In this document: one piece after another, positions 10,657 through 21,179 of the stretch | Numbering within the stretch: position 1 is the first letter of the stretch | How the letters are laid out: the number at the start of each line of letters is the position of its first letter | NCBI RefSeq assembly: GCF_902635505.1 | Contig: NC_045430.1 | Coordinates: 30,213,564 to 30,277,563 of the forward strand | Direction of reading: 5' to 3' | DNA: 64,000 nt | From: Sarcophilus harrisii | Lineage: Eukaryota; Chordata; Mammalia; Dasyuromorphia; Dasyuridae | The notes under the pieces: generated by a model | What the model was told of the DNA's origin: nothing | Databases searched by the model: none | What the model saw: the letters and a program-made list of their open reading frames with translations, nothing else | Made by a program: the position numbers and the translations under genes

Positions 10657-11090
10657 TTCCTCTGTAAATTCTAGTTTCCATCCTTGAGGATCCTGAGATA
10701 TTAAGTGATTCCCACAGGGTCAGTCACACAATCAGTATGCGTCAGAGGCTAGATTTGATCCCAGATTTTCCTAATTTAAGGATGGCTTTCTAGTTAATGA
10801 TGAACTGTTAGTGTAGAAATTCCCTGATGCAGATATCAATTCCTTTGTAAATTCTAGCTTCCATCTTTGGGGATCCTGAGATATTAAGTGATTCCCAAAG
10901 GGTGATATAATCAATATGAATCAGAGTCTAGATTTGATCCCAAATTTTCCTTCTTTAAGGATGACCTTTTACTTTATGGTGAACTGTTAGTGTGGAAATT
11001 CCCTGATGCACATAGCAAACCCTCTGTAACTTGTAGCCTTTGTACCTAGGACAATGAGAGATGAAGTGTCTTGTCCAGTTGTCCTGACTC
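10657..11090. repeat. Tandem duplication, about 180-bp unit, 2.4 copies
   Basis: Unit 1 starts at 10657 ('ttcctctgtaaattctag'), unit 2 at 10840 ('ttcctttgtaaattctag') and a partial unit 3 near 11019 ('aaccctctgtaacttgta'). Units 1 and 2 share 'gatcctgagatattaagtga', 'ctagatttgatcccaaattt' and 'gatgaactgttagtg' in the same order. The backbone is an old antisense SINE. The units differ at many positions, so the duplication is old. A partial unit end also precedes unit 1 at about 10620-10656. Confidence 0.85.
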
Positions 11091-11104
11091 TCGCAGATGG
11101 CTCT

Positions 11105-11230
11105 CACAATGCTTCTCATGGCCATTTTACAGATGAGAGTATTGAGGCCCTAAGCATTAAAGTAACTTGCCCAAGATTAAACAAAAGACAGAGACAATAC
11201 TTCTAGTCAGGTCTTCTGACCCAGGACAGA
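11105..11230 (-). repeat. MIR SINE, antisense
   Basis: It reads 'catggccattttacagatga', 'gagtattgaggccc', 'aagtaacttgcccaagatta' and 'caggtcttctgac'. This is the antisense MIR core and head. Confidence 0.7.
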
Positions 11231-11329
11231 GTGAATGAAAGGATCTTAATAATCCTGTTTGCAATTTTGAGGTTAAGAAAATGCTACAGCTCCAACTATA
11301 TTGCTCTCACATATGTGTTGAATATTTCA

Positions 11330-11700
11330 AAAGAATGGCAAATGTAAAATGGAGGGCTTCCCCTGCCAGTGAACTGCAGCACTGTGTCAGCTGGAGTGTA
11401 TTTTATGGATTTTTTTTCCTTTTATCAGACACTTCTCACATGTGATGCTTTGCCAGTCAGGCCCTTTATTAAAGCAATAAACTCCACTGGCTTAGAAAGG
11501 ATGGGGGCTGAGAGCCTAGCATCTGGGCTCTGTGCCTCTCCTTTCCACTTAACTGGAGAGCAGATTTGCATGAAAACAGAGTCATTCACTCCCACCAAGT
11601 GCATCCTTATCAGAAAACCAAATCCTGGGTTTATGAAATTGGGGCTAGATTTCCCCAGCAACTAATAGTGATTTCACAAATGACAGGGGATTATGTTTTG
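11330..11700. promoter_or_regulatory. Candidate non-coding conserved element with octamer
   Basis: This is a repeat-free block with a perfect octamer ATTTGCAT at about 11563-11571 ('gcagatttgcatgaaaac') and TAAT-type cores. No splice-flanked frame is convincing, although short open frames run across it on both strands. The enhancer role is inferred only from composition and lack of repeats. Confidence 0.25.
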
Positions 11701-12012
11701 GTTGGGAAAAAAAAAAGCTTTTGGAGCTGACAAATAGAAACATGTCACTTGAAAGAAATGAAAATGCAAAGGACATTTAAAAAAAAATTTCTCAAGCAAT
11801 TGAACAACAAAGAAAGCCTCCTTGATGGAACCGAGGGGAACTCCTCATCCAGTCTGACTGCCCAAAGCCACCATTTGCAGCTGGCCCCAAAAGGACCACC
11901 CCTTTCCCTTTTAGCATCCTAATTACTGGTAGATTCTAGTACCAAGGAGAACATTTGATTCAAGGGAACCATGCTAATCAAAACAGTAAGTGCTGGCCAC
12001 AAATATCATAAG
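11700..12012. other. Unassigned intergenic sequence
   Basis: No repeat or gene is recognised. There is an A run near 11710 and another at 11780. It ends at the left target-site copy of the L1-derived element. Confidence 0.4.
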
Positions 12013-12513
12013 AATTGTCCTTTCCAGAGATGGAACCAAAATGGTGGAGAAAAGGCAGTCTTGCCTGAGCTCTCCCCAAAGCCTCTATGAACCTCATTAA
12101 ATAATGTCATAATTCCTGACACGGCAGAACCCACAAAAGGACAGAGTGAAATGGTTTTCCAGCCAAAAACAATTTAGAAGGATATCAGGAAAAGTCTATC
12201 CTGCCTGGGTCATAGACTGTGCACAGTCCAGCACCCCAGGAGCAGGTCTTGGGAGCTACTAAATCAGCAGCAACAACAGCAGCTTCCAGAGCTCTCAGCC
12301 CACCGACAGCAAGTCGAATAGCTGCTAAGAAGGAGAAAATAGGGGTCTCTTTGCTGGCACTGAGGCAGCACTCTCTTGTTTTGCCCCTACTCGGTTCTGA
12401 GTGAGAGTCCTGAATCCAGGGAGAGGAACAGTAGCACCCCAGAGCTTGTGGTCACAGTGGAGCAAGGACTCTTGTCTCAGGTCCAGGCTGGAAAAGAGTA
12501 TGGTTGCTCACAG

Positions 12514-13010
12514 TGTTGTGCCATAGTTCCCTTTAATTGTCCTGCCTCAGTTTCCCTAAATTGTCCTGCCTCGGTTTCCCTGGTTGAAATCCTCTTTTTC
12601 TGCTCATTAGAACTGAGATAATTAGGGCTGTGGAGATCTGACATTCCAGAAGATAAAACTCTCAGATTTGGTATCTCTCTGTTTCAGACTTCCTGGCTAT
12701 AGTTGGACATCTCCTAAGTCCTCCCAATTTGTTGGAATTTATGGTCCTACCCCCAGCCTGTCAGAACTGGATTGATGGTCCCTGCCTGGAGATTCATGCT
12801 CATCAAAGTTTGGTCTCCACCCCGCTTTGTATACCCGAGCTTGAAGCTATCTATATATATTTCATTAAGAGCTCACATTCACTGATGGATGCTTTGGACA
12901 TCAGCCCTGGCGGCATCATACCCCCAGCACAATCTCTCCCTCTCAGAAATCCAAATAAAATATTAAAAACTCTCTAATCTCTGCCTTGCCTCAGCTTCTT
13001 CAGCATTACA
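12514..13010 (+). mobile_element. Solo LTR of an endogenous retrovirus
   Basis: This 497-bp block begins TGTTGTGCC and ends GCATTACA, so it has TG...CA ends. It is bounded by a 4-bp direct repeat ACAG (12510-12513 and 13011-13014). The flanks join cleanly into the surrounding L1 5' region when it is removed. An AATAAA signal lies near 12953. No internal viral sequence adjoins it, so it is a solo LTR left by recombination. The 4-bp duplication fits a gamma-type (ERV1) element. It is younger than the L1-derived host element. Confidence 0.75.
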
Positions 13011-13471
13011 ACAGACCAAAGCACAGGCCAGAAGAGTAGTAAATTCTACCCTCCTTAGATCATATCATCTTAAAGGAACTGAAAACTTACAGGTCCCTAG
13101 AAGCATTTCTGAAAACAGATACACAAAACTCCTGAAGCCTGGGATAGTCTATCTTTCACCCTGGAAACAAAATCCACTTTAACAGAGTTAAAAGTCAAGT
13201 AATAGAATGGAAAAAGGAACAAACAACAGAAAAAAAATCTAACTATAGAAAGATACTATGGTGACCAGGAAGATCAAAACATCCATTCAGAAGAAAATTA
13301 AAAGTCAAAGCTCCAATATCTAAAGGCTCCAAGAAAAATATGGCCTAAAAGGTTATGGAAGAGCTCAAAAAGGATTTTGAAAATCAAGTAAGAGAAGTAG
13401 AGAAAACTTGAGAAGAGAAAGATAGTATTGTAAGAAAATCATGAAAAAAGAGTCAATAGCTTGATACAGAA

Positions 13472-13492
13472 GACACACACACACACACACAC
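13472..13492. repeat. (CA)n microsatellite
   Basis: Ten uninterrupted CA dinucleotides within the ORF1-like part of the L1-derived element. Confidence 0.9.
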
Positions 13493-15204
13493 TCAAGAAA
13501 ATAATCCTTCAAAAACAGGCTAGGTCAAAGGGTAAAAGAGAGATAGGAAGCCAAGGAAAGAATGACTTGAAAAGCAGAACTGGCCAAATGGGAAAAGAGG
13601 CACCAAAAAAAAAATCACTGAAGGAAAATACTCATTAAAAAGTAATATTTTTTCAAGAAATGATCAAGGAAAACTCCCCTGATATTCTAGAACTTGAGGA
13701 TAAAATAGAAATTAAAAGAATCTACTGATCACTTCCTAAAAGAGAATCCCAAAGAAAAACTCCCAGAAATATAGCCAAATTCCAGAGCTTCTAGATCAAG
13801 AAGAGAATATTGCAAGCAGCCAGAAAGAAATAATTCAAATATTGTGGAGCCACAGTAAGGGTAACATAAAATGTAGTACTTTCTACATTAAAAAAATAGG
13901 AGGGCTTAGAATATGATATTCTGGAGGACAGAGGATTTAGGATTACACCTACCTAGCAAAACTGAGTATAATCCTGCAGAGGGAAAATGTTATTCAATAA
14001 ATAGAGGGTTTTCAAACATTCTTGATGAAAAGGCCAGAGCTGAATAGAAAATTTGACTTTCAAATACAAGACTCATTAAAAAAATCTTTCTCACTAGTAG
14101 GGCAGTTAGAAAGAGTATGTATAGACAGAAGACACAGGTGTGAGTTAAAATATGAAGGGATGGTATCTAAAAAATAAAATTAAGGAATTAGAAAGATGAA
14201 TGAAATGGAAGAAAGGGAAGAGGAAGGGTAGAATAGGATAAATTATCTCATATAAACGAGGCAAGAAAAAGCTTTTTCAGTAGAAGGGAAAAGAAGGAGG
14301 TGAGAGGGAGTAGAAGAACCTTACTTTCATCAAAATTGACTCAAAGAGGTAATTTTATATGTACTAAATTTGGCAAAGAAATCTATCTTATCCTACAGGC
14401 AAGTAAGAGGGGAAGAGAATAAGAGAAGGAAGGATGGTGATAGGAGGGAGGGCAGATTGATAGAGGGAGATAGTCAGAAGCAAAACACTTTTGAGGAAGG
14501 AGGGACAGGAAGAAAGAAGAGAGAAAATAAAATAAATGAGGTGGGAGAAGATAGGATGTGAGAAAAATTTTAAAACAAGTTTCTCTGATAAAGGCCTCAT
14601 TTCTTGAATATATAGAGAATTGAATCAAATTTATAAAAATAGGAGCCATTTCCCCAATTGATAAATGATCAAGAAATGCAGTTTTCAGATGAAATAATCA
14701 AAACTACCTATAGTCATATTAAAAAAATGCTCTAACTTTCTATTGATTGGAGAAATGTAAATAGAAACAATTCTGAGGTACTACTTCATACCTATTAGAT
14801 TCTCTACTAGGACAGAAAAGGAAAATGACAAATAGTGATGTGGGAAAAATGAGGCATTAATGACAACTAATGAGACAATTAAATTGCTTCATTTTTCTTG
14901 TGTTTTTTTTTAGTTTGTGTTTTCTTTTACAATATGACTAATATGGAAATATGTTTTGTACAACTACATATGTATAACCTATGTTGAACTGCTTCCTTTA
15001 TCAATGAGAGGTAAGGAAGGGGAAGGAGGAAGGAAAAGAATTTGAAACTCAAAGGTTTTTTTTTTTAATGAATTAAAATTAAAAATTGGTTTCATATGTA
15101 ATTGTAGAAAAAATATTAAATAAATTTTCAAAAAAATTGTTCTTTTTGTTCTTTCCTATATGGCCCCTTTCCCCTTTCCCTGCTTTGTAAAGAAGAATAG
15201 TTTG

Positions 15205-16065
15205 AAATAGGTCTGTAAGGTTTAGGCTTTAAATGCCAGCTCTAGGAATTTATCCTTAATATAAGAGGGAATCACTGAAAGTTTTTTTGTTTTTTTTATT
15301 TTTAATCAATCAGTCATGTAACATAGTCTGATACAACAGAGGAATTTAAGGAATAGGGATTTTTTAGGAATACTGATAAAGGGAATATTTCATTGGTCAT
15401 AGGGAGCTCCCAGATGAGGAAATTCCCTCTCCCCAGTATAGATCAGCACCTTCTCTGCAAGGTATTCTTAGAAAGTTGTGGAAACTAGAGTACTGATGGA
15501 TTAAGTGATTTGTCCAGGGTCTTGCCTGGGATTCCAGTTTTCCTGGATTGCCGCCCAGCTTTCTATTTACCATGCCATGTTGGTTCTGTTTTAGGAATAT
15601 TAATTTAGCAGTTGTGCAGAAAATAATAGATTAAGAAGGGGAGAGATTAGAAGCAGGTTGATTTTGTTAGGTGGCTTTTGTCCAGGTGAAAAGGTCTGGA
15701 CTAAAGTATTGACCATGTGAATGAAGAGAAGGCAATGCATGTGAAAAATGCTATGGAAGGTAAATTGGCAGGTTTAGGAAACTGGTTCCATATGAGGGCA
15801 GAGTAGGGGATGGCTTTGAGACTTTGAACCTATTTTTCATTGGTGCTACAATAGAAAGATAGGAGTCTGGGGAAGATTTAAGGGCAGATGAGTTCTGCTT
15901 TACACATGCTGATTTTGAGGGGTTGAAGAGACAGCCAGGTGGATATATTCATCCATGCAGGATTGGAGCTTAGGAGAGAAATTAGGGTTAAATACAGAGA
16001 TCTGGAAATCATCTGTGGAAGGATGACAGATGAGCCCATGGGAACTGATGAAATCACCTAATGCA
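15205..16065 (-). repeat. L2 LINE, antisense, split by a SINE
   Basis: Left part at 15205-15285 ('aggctttaaatgccagctct'). Right part at 15595-16065 ('ggaatattaatttagcagtt', 'tggcttttgtccaggtgaaa', 'gaaatcatctgtgg'). This is antisense order through the L2 reverse-transcriptase C-terminal region. A SINE occupies the gap. The frames are fully decayed. Confidence 0.6.
15403..15592 (-). repeat. MAR/MIR-type SINE, antisense, inside L2
   Basis: It reads 'agctcccagatgaggaaatt', 'tagatcagcaccttctctgc', 'gattaagtgatttgtccagg' and 'catgccatgttggttctg'. This is a near-complete antisense marsupial SINE carrying the 'gaaggtgctgacctgcat..' type tail. It interrupts the L2 copy. Confidence 0.65.
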
Positions 16066-16315
16066 AAAGTTCTTAACCTTTTGTGAGGGGGAGTCATATG
16101 AATAAAGTCTATGTACCCCTCCCTAGAATCCTGTTTTCAGATAATTAAAGGAAATGCTAAATTTCAGTTAAAGTCGGTAAAAATAAAGATGAACTTTTTC
16201 CCCGTCCAAGATCATGGATTCCCTTGAAATCAAAGGGGTTCACCAACATCTAGTAATAAACCTCTGATCTGGAGGGGAAAGTCCCAAGACAAAGCTGTTG
16301 CAAAAGATGGCTGCA

Positions 16316-16532
16316 CATGATATTTGTGGAAATATGTATAAAGAAATTGCACATGTTTAACATATATTAGATCACTTGCTGACTGGGGAAGGGGTAAGGG
16401 GAAGGGAGAGAAAATTTAGAACACAGGATTTTGTAGGGGTGAATGTCAAAAATTATCCATGTATATGTTTTGAAAATAAAAAGCTATAATTTTTTAAAGT
16501 TATAAATCAAACAAATAAACAACAACAACAAC
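16316..16532 (+). mobile_element. LINE-1 3' tail with target-site duplication
   Basis: The shared L1 3'-UTR end ('tttaacatatattagatcac', 'gaaggggtaaggggaaggga', 'gttttgaaaataaaaagcta') is followed by a CAA-rich tail. It is flanked by a perfect 13-bp direct repeat AAAGATGGCTGCA at 16303-16315 and 16533-16545. It is a severely 5'-truncated insertion of about 0.2 kb. Confidence 0.9.
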
Positions 16533-16889
16533 AAAGATGGCTGCAAAGTTCCAATCAGTCCCAAGGTATTTAATGAAGACTTGCTACCCTCTCATAGTTG
16601 GGTTGATGCAGTGGATAGTATGTCATGAAATGAGACTTGCTCTTCCTCCACTTAAGAAGACAGGCAAATCCCCACTCTGATGAATTTTTGTGTTTCCCCT
16701 TGCTATATCCCATGAAACAGATTCTCCATGAGCTCCACCAGAAGAGCACATTACTTTGTTCTACTGGAATTTCTTTAAAATGAGTATTTGACAAATCACA
16801 TCTGAAATTTTTAAGATCTAGGAAGAAAACAAAACTAATATCTAGTTAATGGGCAAGTGAAAAGAAGGAACTTGAGAACTCTGAGTTAA

Positions 16890-17790
16890 ACTTAATTCAA
16901 AGAATATTTATTAAGAACCTACTATATGCACGGTGAAAGGCAATTTGTCATAAGAAGTTAGAGAACTCCAAGCTTCAGAATCAGAAAGAACCAGATTCAG
17001 AATCAGCTTCTGGTTTTCATTAGGCTGTATGACTCTTCATAGGTCACTTGGCTCTCAATATCCCTAGAAAAAAAGCTGTTGAAATGTAATTTTGGAGTTA
17101 AGAAATGAGGGAAGAGAGAATTTCCTCATTGTGAGTTCCATGCACTAATGAAATCACAGATCTAGTATTTTTTTAAGGTGTAAAATACTGTGCCAGAGTC
17201 TAGGAACACGCATAAAATAACATGATCTTGTCTTCAAGAAGATTATCTTCTAATGATGGAGGGGAGGTGACTTTCACACAAATGAGTGCAGTAAAGAATA
17301 ATATGTTGATAGAAGCCAAGGAGACAACTAGAGAATGGGTTCTAAGAACACTGGAGAAGAGAGAAAACCCTTTCAGCAGATGCAATGACATAAGACAGAT
17401 TGTGGAGACCCAGTTGAGCTGAGCTTTGAAGGAGAGAGGTATTCTAAAAGGTGGAGATGGGAATGGAGAGGAGAATAGTCCCGATTGATCACAACCTGGA
17501 GTTTTCAAAGGAGAGAGCTGCGATTTAGGGCTGGGGAGAGAAATTGGAGTCGATTTGAGTAAGCCATGAAGGCTAAGGTTTGTATTTATGTTATTAGTAA
17601 CCAAAAACCACTAGAGATTTGTGGGGAGGAAGACTTGCCTTAGAAAGGTTATTTTGGCAGTTGAGTGGAGAATGGACTTGAAGAAGGAAGAAGTGAGGTT
17701 ATTTATTATCAGCAATGATGTTGGGGATTTGGGGTAGGAACTAGGTGGAACTTCTGACTTTGTGATTGAATATCTATAACCCTGGGCAGA
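16890..17790 (-). repeat. L2 LINE, antisense, split by a SINE
   Basis: The outer parts are 16890-16937 ('gaatatttattaagaaccta') and 17166-17790 ('aaatactgtgccagagtcta', 'tggagtcgatttgagtaagc', 'tagaaaggttattttggcag'). Together they follow antisense L2 order from the 3' end into the reverse-transcriptase region. A plus-strand SINE at 16938-17165 splits it. Confidence 0.65.
16938..17165 (+). repeat. MAR-type SINE inside L2
   Basis: It has 'agaaccagattcagaatcag', 'ttcattaggctgtatgactc' and the characteristic ending 'ggaagagagaatttcctcat', 'gcactaatgaaatcacagat', 'ctag'. It is complete enough to give orientation. Confidence 0.65.
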
Positions 17791-18189
17791 CAATTTAATC
17801 TCCTACCTATGATGGAGGTAGTTAGACAGGCACTGGATGCTTTTCAAGGCTCCTTTCAACAAGTCTTTGATCCAGTTACAGATGATGGCTGCCTAGACTA
17901 AAAAAGTAGCAAGAAGATTCAGAGCTAGCCCCTTACCAGCTAGCTCCTAAGAGCCAGTTGTTAAACATTCAGTGTGAGCATTTACATTCCAGAAAAAGGA
18001 AAATGCTACAAAAAAGGGCTTGATTCATGGTTTTAATGATTATCTAACCTTAAGAAATCGATGAAAAAAATGTTAACAACTCTGATTCAACTTATGTGTC
18101 TTGCTTTTTGGAGAGCTAGTTGTTAAATTAGCACTCTCCCAACTATAACTCCCTTAAACTCCCATATATATCCTCACTTTATAGGAGGA

Positions 18190-18480
18190 GTGTTTTGTTT
18201 TGTTTTGTTTTTTACATTTCTTTCTTATTACTTTAATATCTTTTTCCCTTCATGCATCATTTTCAATCTTATCTATTGAGTTAAATACTGATAGGACCAT
18301 ACTTGGGTCTATGTGTCTTTTTCTTAAAGTTTTTTATTGATATCTTTTTATACCATCTATAATCCTTCCCATTTCTTTCTTTCTCCCCCCTTTCAAAAGA
18401 AGACCATCCCTTAAGACAGAATTCTTTTTAAAAAAGGAAAAAAAATCTTTAATAAAACCAATCAAAAACATCACAGATTT
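18190..18480 (-). repeat. Old LINE-1 3' tail, antisense
   Basis: 'taaagttttttattgatatc' followed by 'ctcccccctttcaaaagaag', 'accatcccttaagaca' and 'ataaaaccaatcaaaaacat' matches, in antisense, an older marsupial L1 3'-UTR type. Confidence 0.5.
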
Positions 18481-18547
18481 TATATATGTGTGTAATGTTA
18501 TATTTATTAAGTTACGTATTATATAGAGATATATACATACACATATA

Positions 18548-18652
18548 TGAATTTTTTAGTTTTTAAAATAATTTTATTGAAATTTACTATAATTTAGAGG
18601 CATCTAGATGGTGCAGTGGATAGAGCACTGGCCTTGAAGTCAGGAGGATCTG
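18548..18652 (+). repeat. Truncated marsupial SINE with duplicated 5' flank
   Basis: A flank with 'gaattttttagtttttaaaa' and 'ttattgaaatttactata' precedes a SINE head ('ggcatctagatggtgcagtg', 'gatagagcactggccttgaa', 'gtcaggaggatctg'). The same flank plus SINE recurs at 20160. The SINE is cut off where a TG-rich microsatellite begins. Confidence 0.75.
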
Positions 18653-18816
18653 TGTGCATATGTGTGTATTATGTAGATATATATGTGTGTGCATGTACAT
18701 ATACATATGTCTACATATATGTGTGTATGTTCATACTGGATATATGTTTGTATTGCATATATGTGCATGTGTTTATATGTTTGTGTGTGTGTGAATATAT
18801 ATACACACATATATTT
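18650..18816. repeat. TG/TATG-rich microsatellite
   Basis: Irregular alternating 'tatgtgtgta', 'gatatatatgtgtgtgcatg' and 'catatacatatgtctacata' runs. It encodes a spurious Tyr/Val/Cys-rich open frame on the plus strand. Confidence 0.85.
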
Positions 18817-18939
18817 ATTTGTGTTTTTTTTATTTTATTAGAGGTTTGGCAGTTTGTATATAATTTTTCCAGCTAAGGTGACTCTCTCTATTATTTGAAG
18901 TTCAAGGGGCATGGCTCTGTCACATACTATCTAAGCTAT

Positions 18940-19200
18940 AGCATTTTATTATTTATTTTGGCTTCATTCTTCTCATCTCTAAAACAAGAAGACTGGATCT
19001 CTGAGATCCCTTTCAGATTTAATCCCTGTGATCTTTTGGGTGGATAACCTTTGGAAAGTTATTTAATATCTCTGTTTAACTCACTCACTTTCCAGAGGAG
19101 GAAACTGAGGCTGGGAAGGTTCGGTTAATTGCCCAGATGGAACAGTTTTGTGGGCAGTAGTTAGGGCCAGACCCCAGTATCTCTTGCCCATGGCCTCTGA
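18940..19200. repeat. SINE pair, convergent
   Basis: Plus-strand MIR-type tail at about 18955-19045 ('attcttctcatctctaaaac', 'gatctctgagatccctttca'). An antisense MIR follows at 19085-19195 ('cagaggaggaaactgaggct', 'gggaaggttcggttaattgc'). Confidence 0.55.
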
Positions 19201-19289
19201 GCTCCATTTCTGGTTGCCCTGCTGCCTCTGCCTCCCTGTAGAATGTTTATCACCTCTGCCTCCTTTGATGTTTATCAAGATACTGGCCC

Positions 19290-19860
19290 CATCCTCGTGA
19301 TATCTGGTGGGTGACAGATGCATGATCACGGTGCCTTCCAGCAGAATACAGTCCCATTTGGTGACTGTATGCTACAGACCAGAAAAGGGAAATGAAACCC
19401 TCTTTCAACACAGTAGATTTCTCTTCCACATTTTAAATGAACAATTCAGTAGGCATACACGCGCTGTTCCTCATCTGCTATTCTGCTCACTCTCCAAGGT
19501 CATGGATTTCCATAAGAGCGAATAAATTAGGGTTGATAGAAGAGCTTCTCAATCAATTTGGACACCTTGGAATTTAGGCCAAATTGGCTTGGCAAGGCGT
19601 CGGTCTAATCGGAGATGAGTCGTACAGTGGAATTCTCTAAACCCATTTCTCTCCATATAGCTATGCAAATACTTCAGGGGAAACGTTCTGGAGACTCTTA
19701 TTCTCCATTATGGCTGCTTTATGTGATATTTAGGAATCAGGCGTGAGTAAAATTTTTCACAAGAACCTGGTTTTTATCATAACCAAAATGGCATTCATCC
19801 CCTTTCCCCCAGAGAAATCACCAGCTGGGTGTCAAGAAAGCAGCTTCAAATAGTAAAAAT
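19290..19860. promoter_or_regulatory. Candidate non-coding conserved element with octamer
   Basis: More than 500 bases with no recognisable repeat. It includes a perfect octamer ATGCAAAT near 19663 ('agctatgcaaatacttcag'), isolated CpGs ('aaggcgtcggtctaatcgga') and homeodomain-like ATTA cores. No exon is recognised. It is the clearest unique block of the first 20 kb. Confidence 0.3.
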
Positions 19861-19894
19861 ATTTCTCAGGGTTCTAGCATCCAAGGAAGCCTGA

Positions 19895-20050
19895 GTGTGC
19901 ATCATAGGCTCAGTGTGACTTTAGACAAACTCTCTTAATGTCTTAGTTTCTGAATCTGTAGAAAGGGCTAAAATTTGCCCTGTATCCCTGACTTGTTTAT
20001 GGAGAGCAAGTTGAATAATAAATATTAAAGCACTCTCAGAAACAAAAGTG
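19895..20050 (+). repeat. Diverged MIR SINE
   Basis: 'cagtgtgactttagacaaac', 'cttaatgtcttagtttctga' then 'aataaatattaaagcactct' follow MIR block order. Confidence 0.5.
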
Positions 20051-20159
20051 AAAATGAAATACATTCTTATTAATGGACAAGCTATAGGATTAAAGATCTA
20101 TTCCATAATTTGATAGGCATTTATTAATACTAAAAAGGGTGGGATGACTCAATTGAAGG

Positions 20160-20362
20160 AAGAATTTTTTAGTTTTAAAAATAATTTTATTGAAATTTAC
20201 TAAAATTCAGAGGCAGCTAGATGGTACTGGCCCTGAGATCAGGAGGATCTGAGTTCATATGGTTTCATACAGTTAATACTTACTAACTATGTGACCCTGG
20301 GCAAGTCATTTAATCCCAATTGCCTCAAAAACCAAAAACAAAAAACCCAATATTCACTATAA
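20160..20362 (+). repeat. Marsupial SINE with flank shared with 18.55 kb
   Basis: A flank 'gaattttttagttttaaaaa' and 'ttattgaaatttactaaaat' is followed by the SINE ('cagaggcagctagatggtac', 'caggaggatctgagttcata', 'gtgaccctgggcaagtcatt', 'aatcccaattgcctc'). The 3' side has 'tattcactataatttatc', which resembles the 5' flank 'tttactataattta' of the first copy and so suggests the target-site repeat. Part of the SINE head is missing in this copy. Confidence 0.75.
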
Positions 20363-20647
20363 TTTATCATATCTGGGCAAATGCATTTTGGATACAAATA
20401 ATTACATGTGGACTTATAATTTTCCTCTGAAGCAAAAAAAAAAATTCATCTCACTCTCTCTATTTTCTTTACCTGAAGGATAAAATAAAATTATGTAGAT
20501 GGGAGTAATACGAAATCTGGGACTTGGCCCAGATCATACTGATAAGTAGCAACCAGGATTTGACTCCAACTGTTGTGACTGAAAATGCAGCTGGAGTCAG
20601 ATTTGACTATACCACCAAATCCTACATCTTGTTTACCCACTTTCCCA

Positions 20648-20832
20648 CATCTTCCTGAGTTCAAATCCAGCCTTAGATACTCATTAGCTGTGTGACCCTA
20701 GGCAAGCTACTTCACCTCCTCTGTAGAATGAGTTGTAGAAGGAAACAACAAAGCACTCCAGTAACATTACCAAGAAAACCCCAGAAAGTGGTCAGGAAGA
20801 ATTGGACATAACTGAAAGGATTAAACAACAAC
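20648..20832 (+). repeat. SINE with RTE/BovB-like tail
   Basis: Head 'cctgagttcaaatccagcct' and 'cattagctgtgtgaccctag', tail 'gcactccagtaacattacca' and 'aagaattggacataactgaa', ending in 'aacaacaaca'. It is nearly full length. Confidence 0.8.
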
Positions 20833-21179
20833 ACCCCACATGAATTAATATATCTTAAGTGTTTTGCAAACTTCCAAGAGTATATAGAATTATGGATTGT
20901 GGAAGGTACCTCACTTGCTATCTATCTAATATAAGATAAACATATATATATATACACACTTCCATTTCCTATATCAGAGTCAAGTAAAGAGACCAATTAA
21001 ACTTTTTCCCCTTAGTAATCAAATGATTAAAATAGTCTTTCTTATTGATTCAAATAGTTACTGTGTAAAATATGCCTTAATACCAAAGGGAAAGAACTCA
21101 GAAAAAGTACATTTTTCTAAGTTTAAGCCTAAGATTAAGGACAGTAGTTTTGCAAAACCAGAAGCTGAGTTTCCCTTCT

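Larger units (their letters stand above)
12025..15134 (+). mobile_element. LINE-1-derived element, HAL1-like or internally deleted
   Basis: It begins 'agagatggaaccaaaatggt' then 'ggagaaaaggcagtc', which is L1 5'-UTR style. An ORF1-like coiled-coil region of A-rich sequence follows, at about 13200-14150 (AAA/GAA-rich, 'aagaagagaatattgcaagc', 'cagccagaaagaaataa'). Then come a G/A-rich segment and an ORF2 C-terminal/3'-UTR part ('ttgattggagaaatgtaaat', 'acaatatgactaatatggaa'). No reverse-transcriptase or endonuclease region is visible. It is flanked by near-identical target-site copies: AATTGTCCTTT at 12014-12024 and AATTGTTCTTT at 15135-15145. The ORF1-plus-3'-end layout is that of half-L1 (HAL1) elements. 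An ordinary L1 with an internal deletion would look the same. The frames are decayed. It contains a solo LTR. Confidence 0.7.

Noticed and set aside
17200-17604. 134-codon minus-strand frame
   Set aside because: It lies in the antisense-oriented L2 copy, so it is read in the L2 sense direction. It is a remnant of L2 coding sequence, not a host gene.
18616-18876. 86-codon Tyr/Cys/Val-rich open frame
   Set aside because: It is a translation of the TG/TATG microsatellite plus a SINE head.
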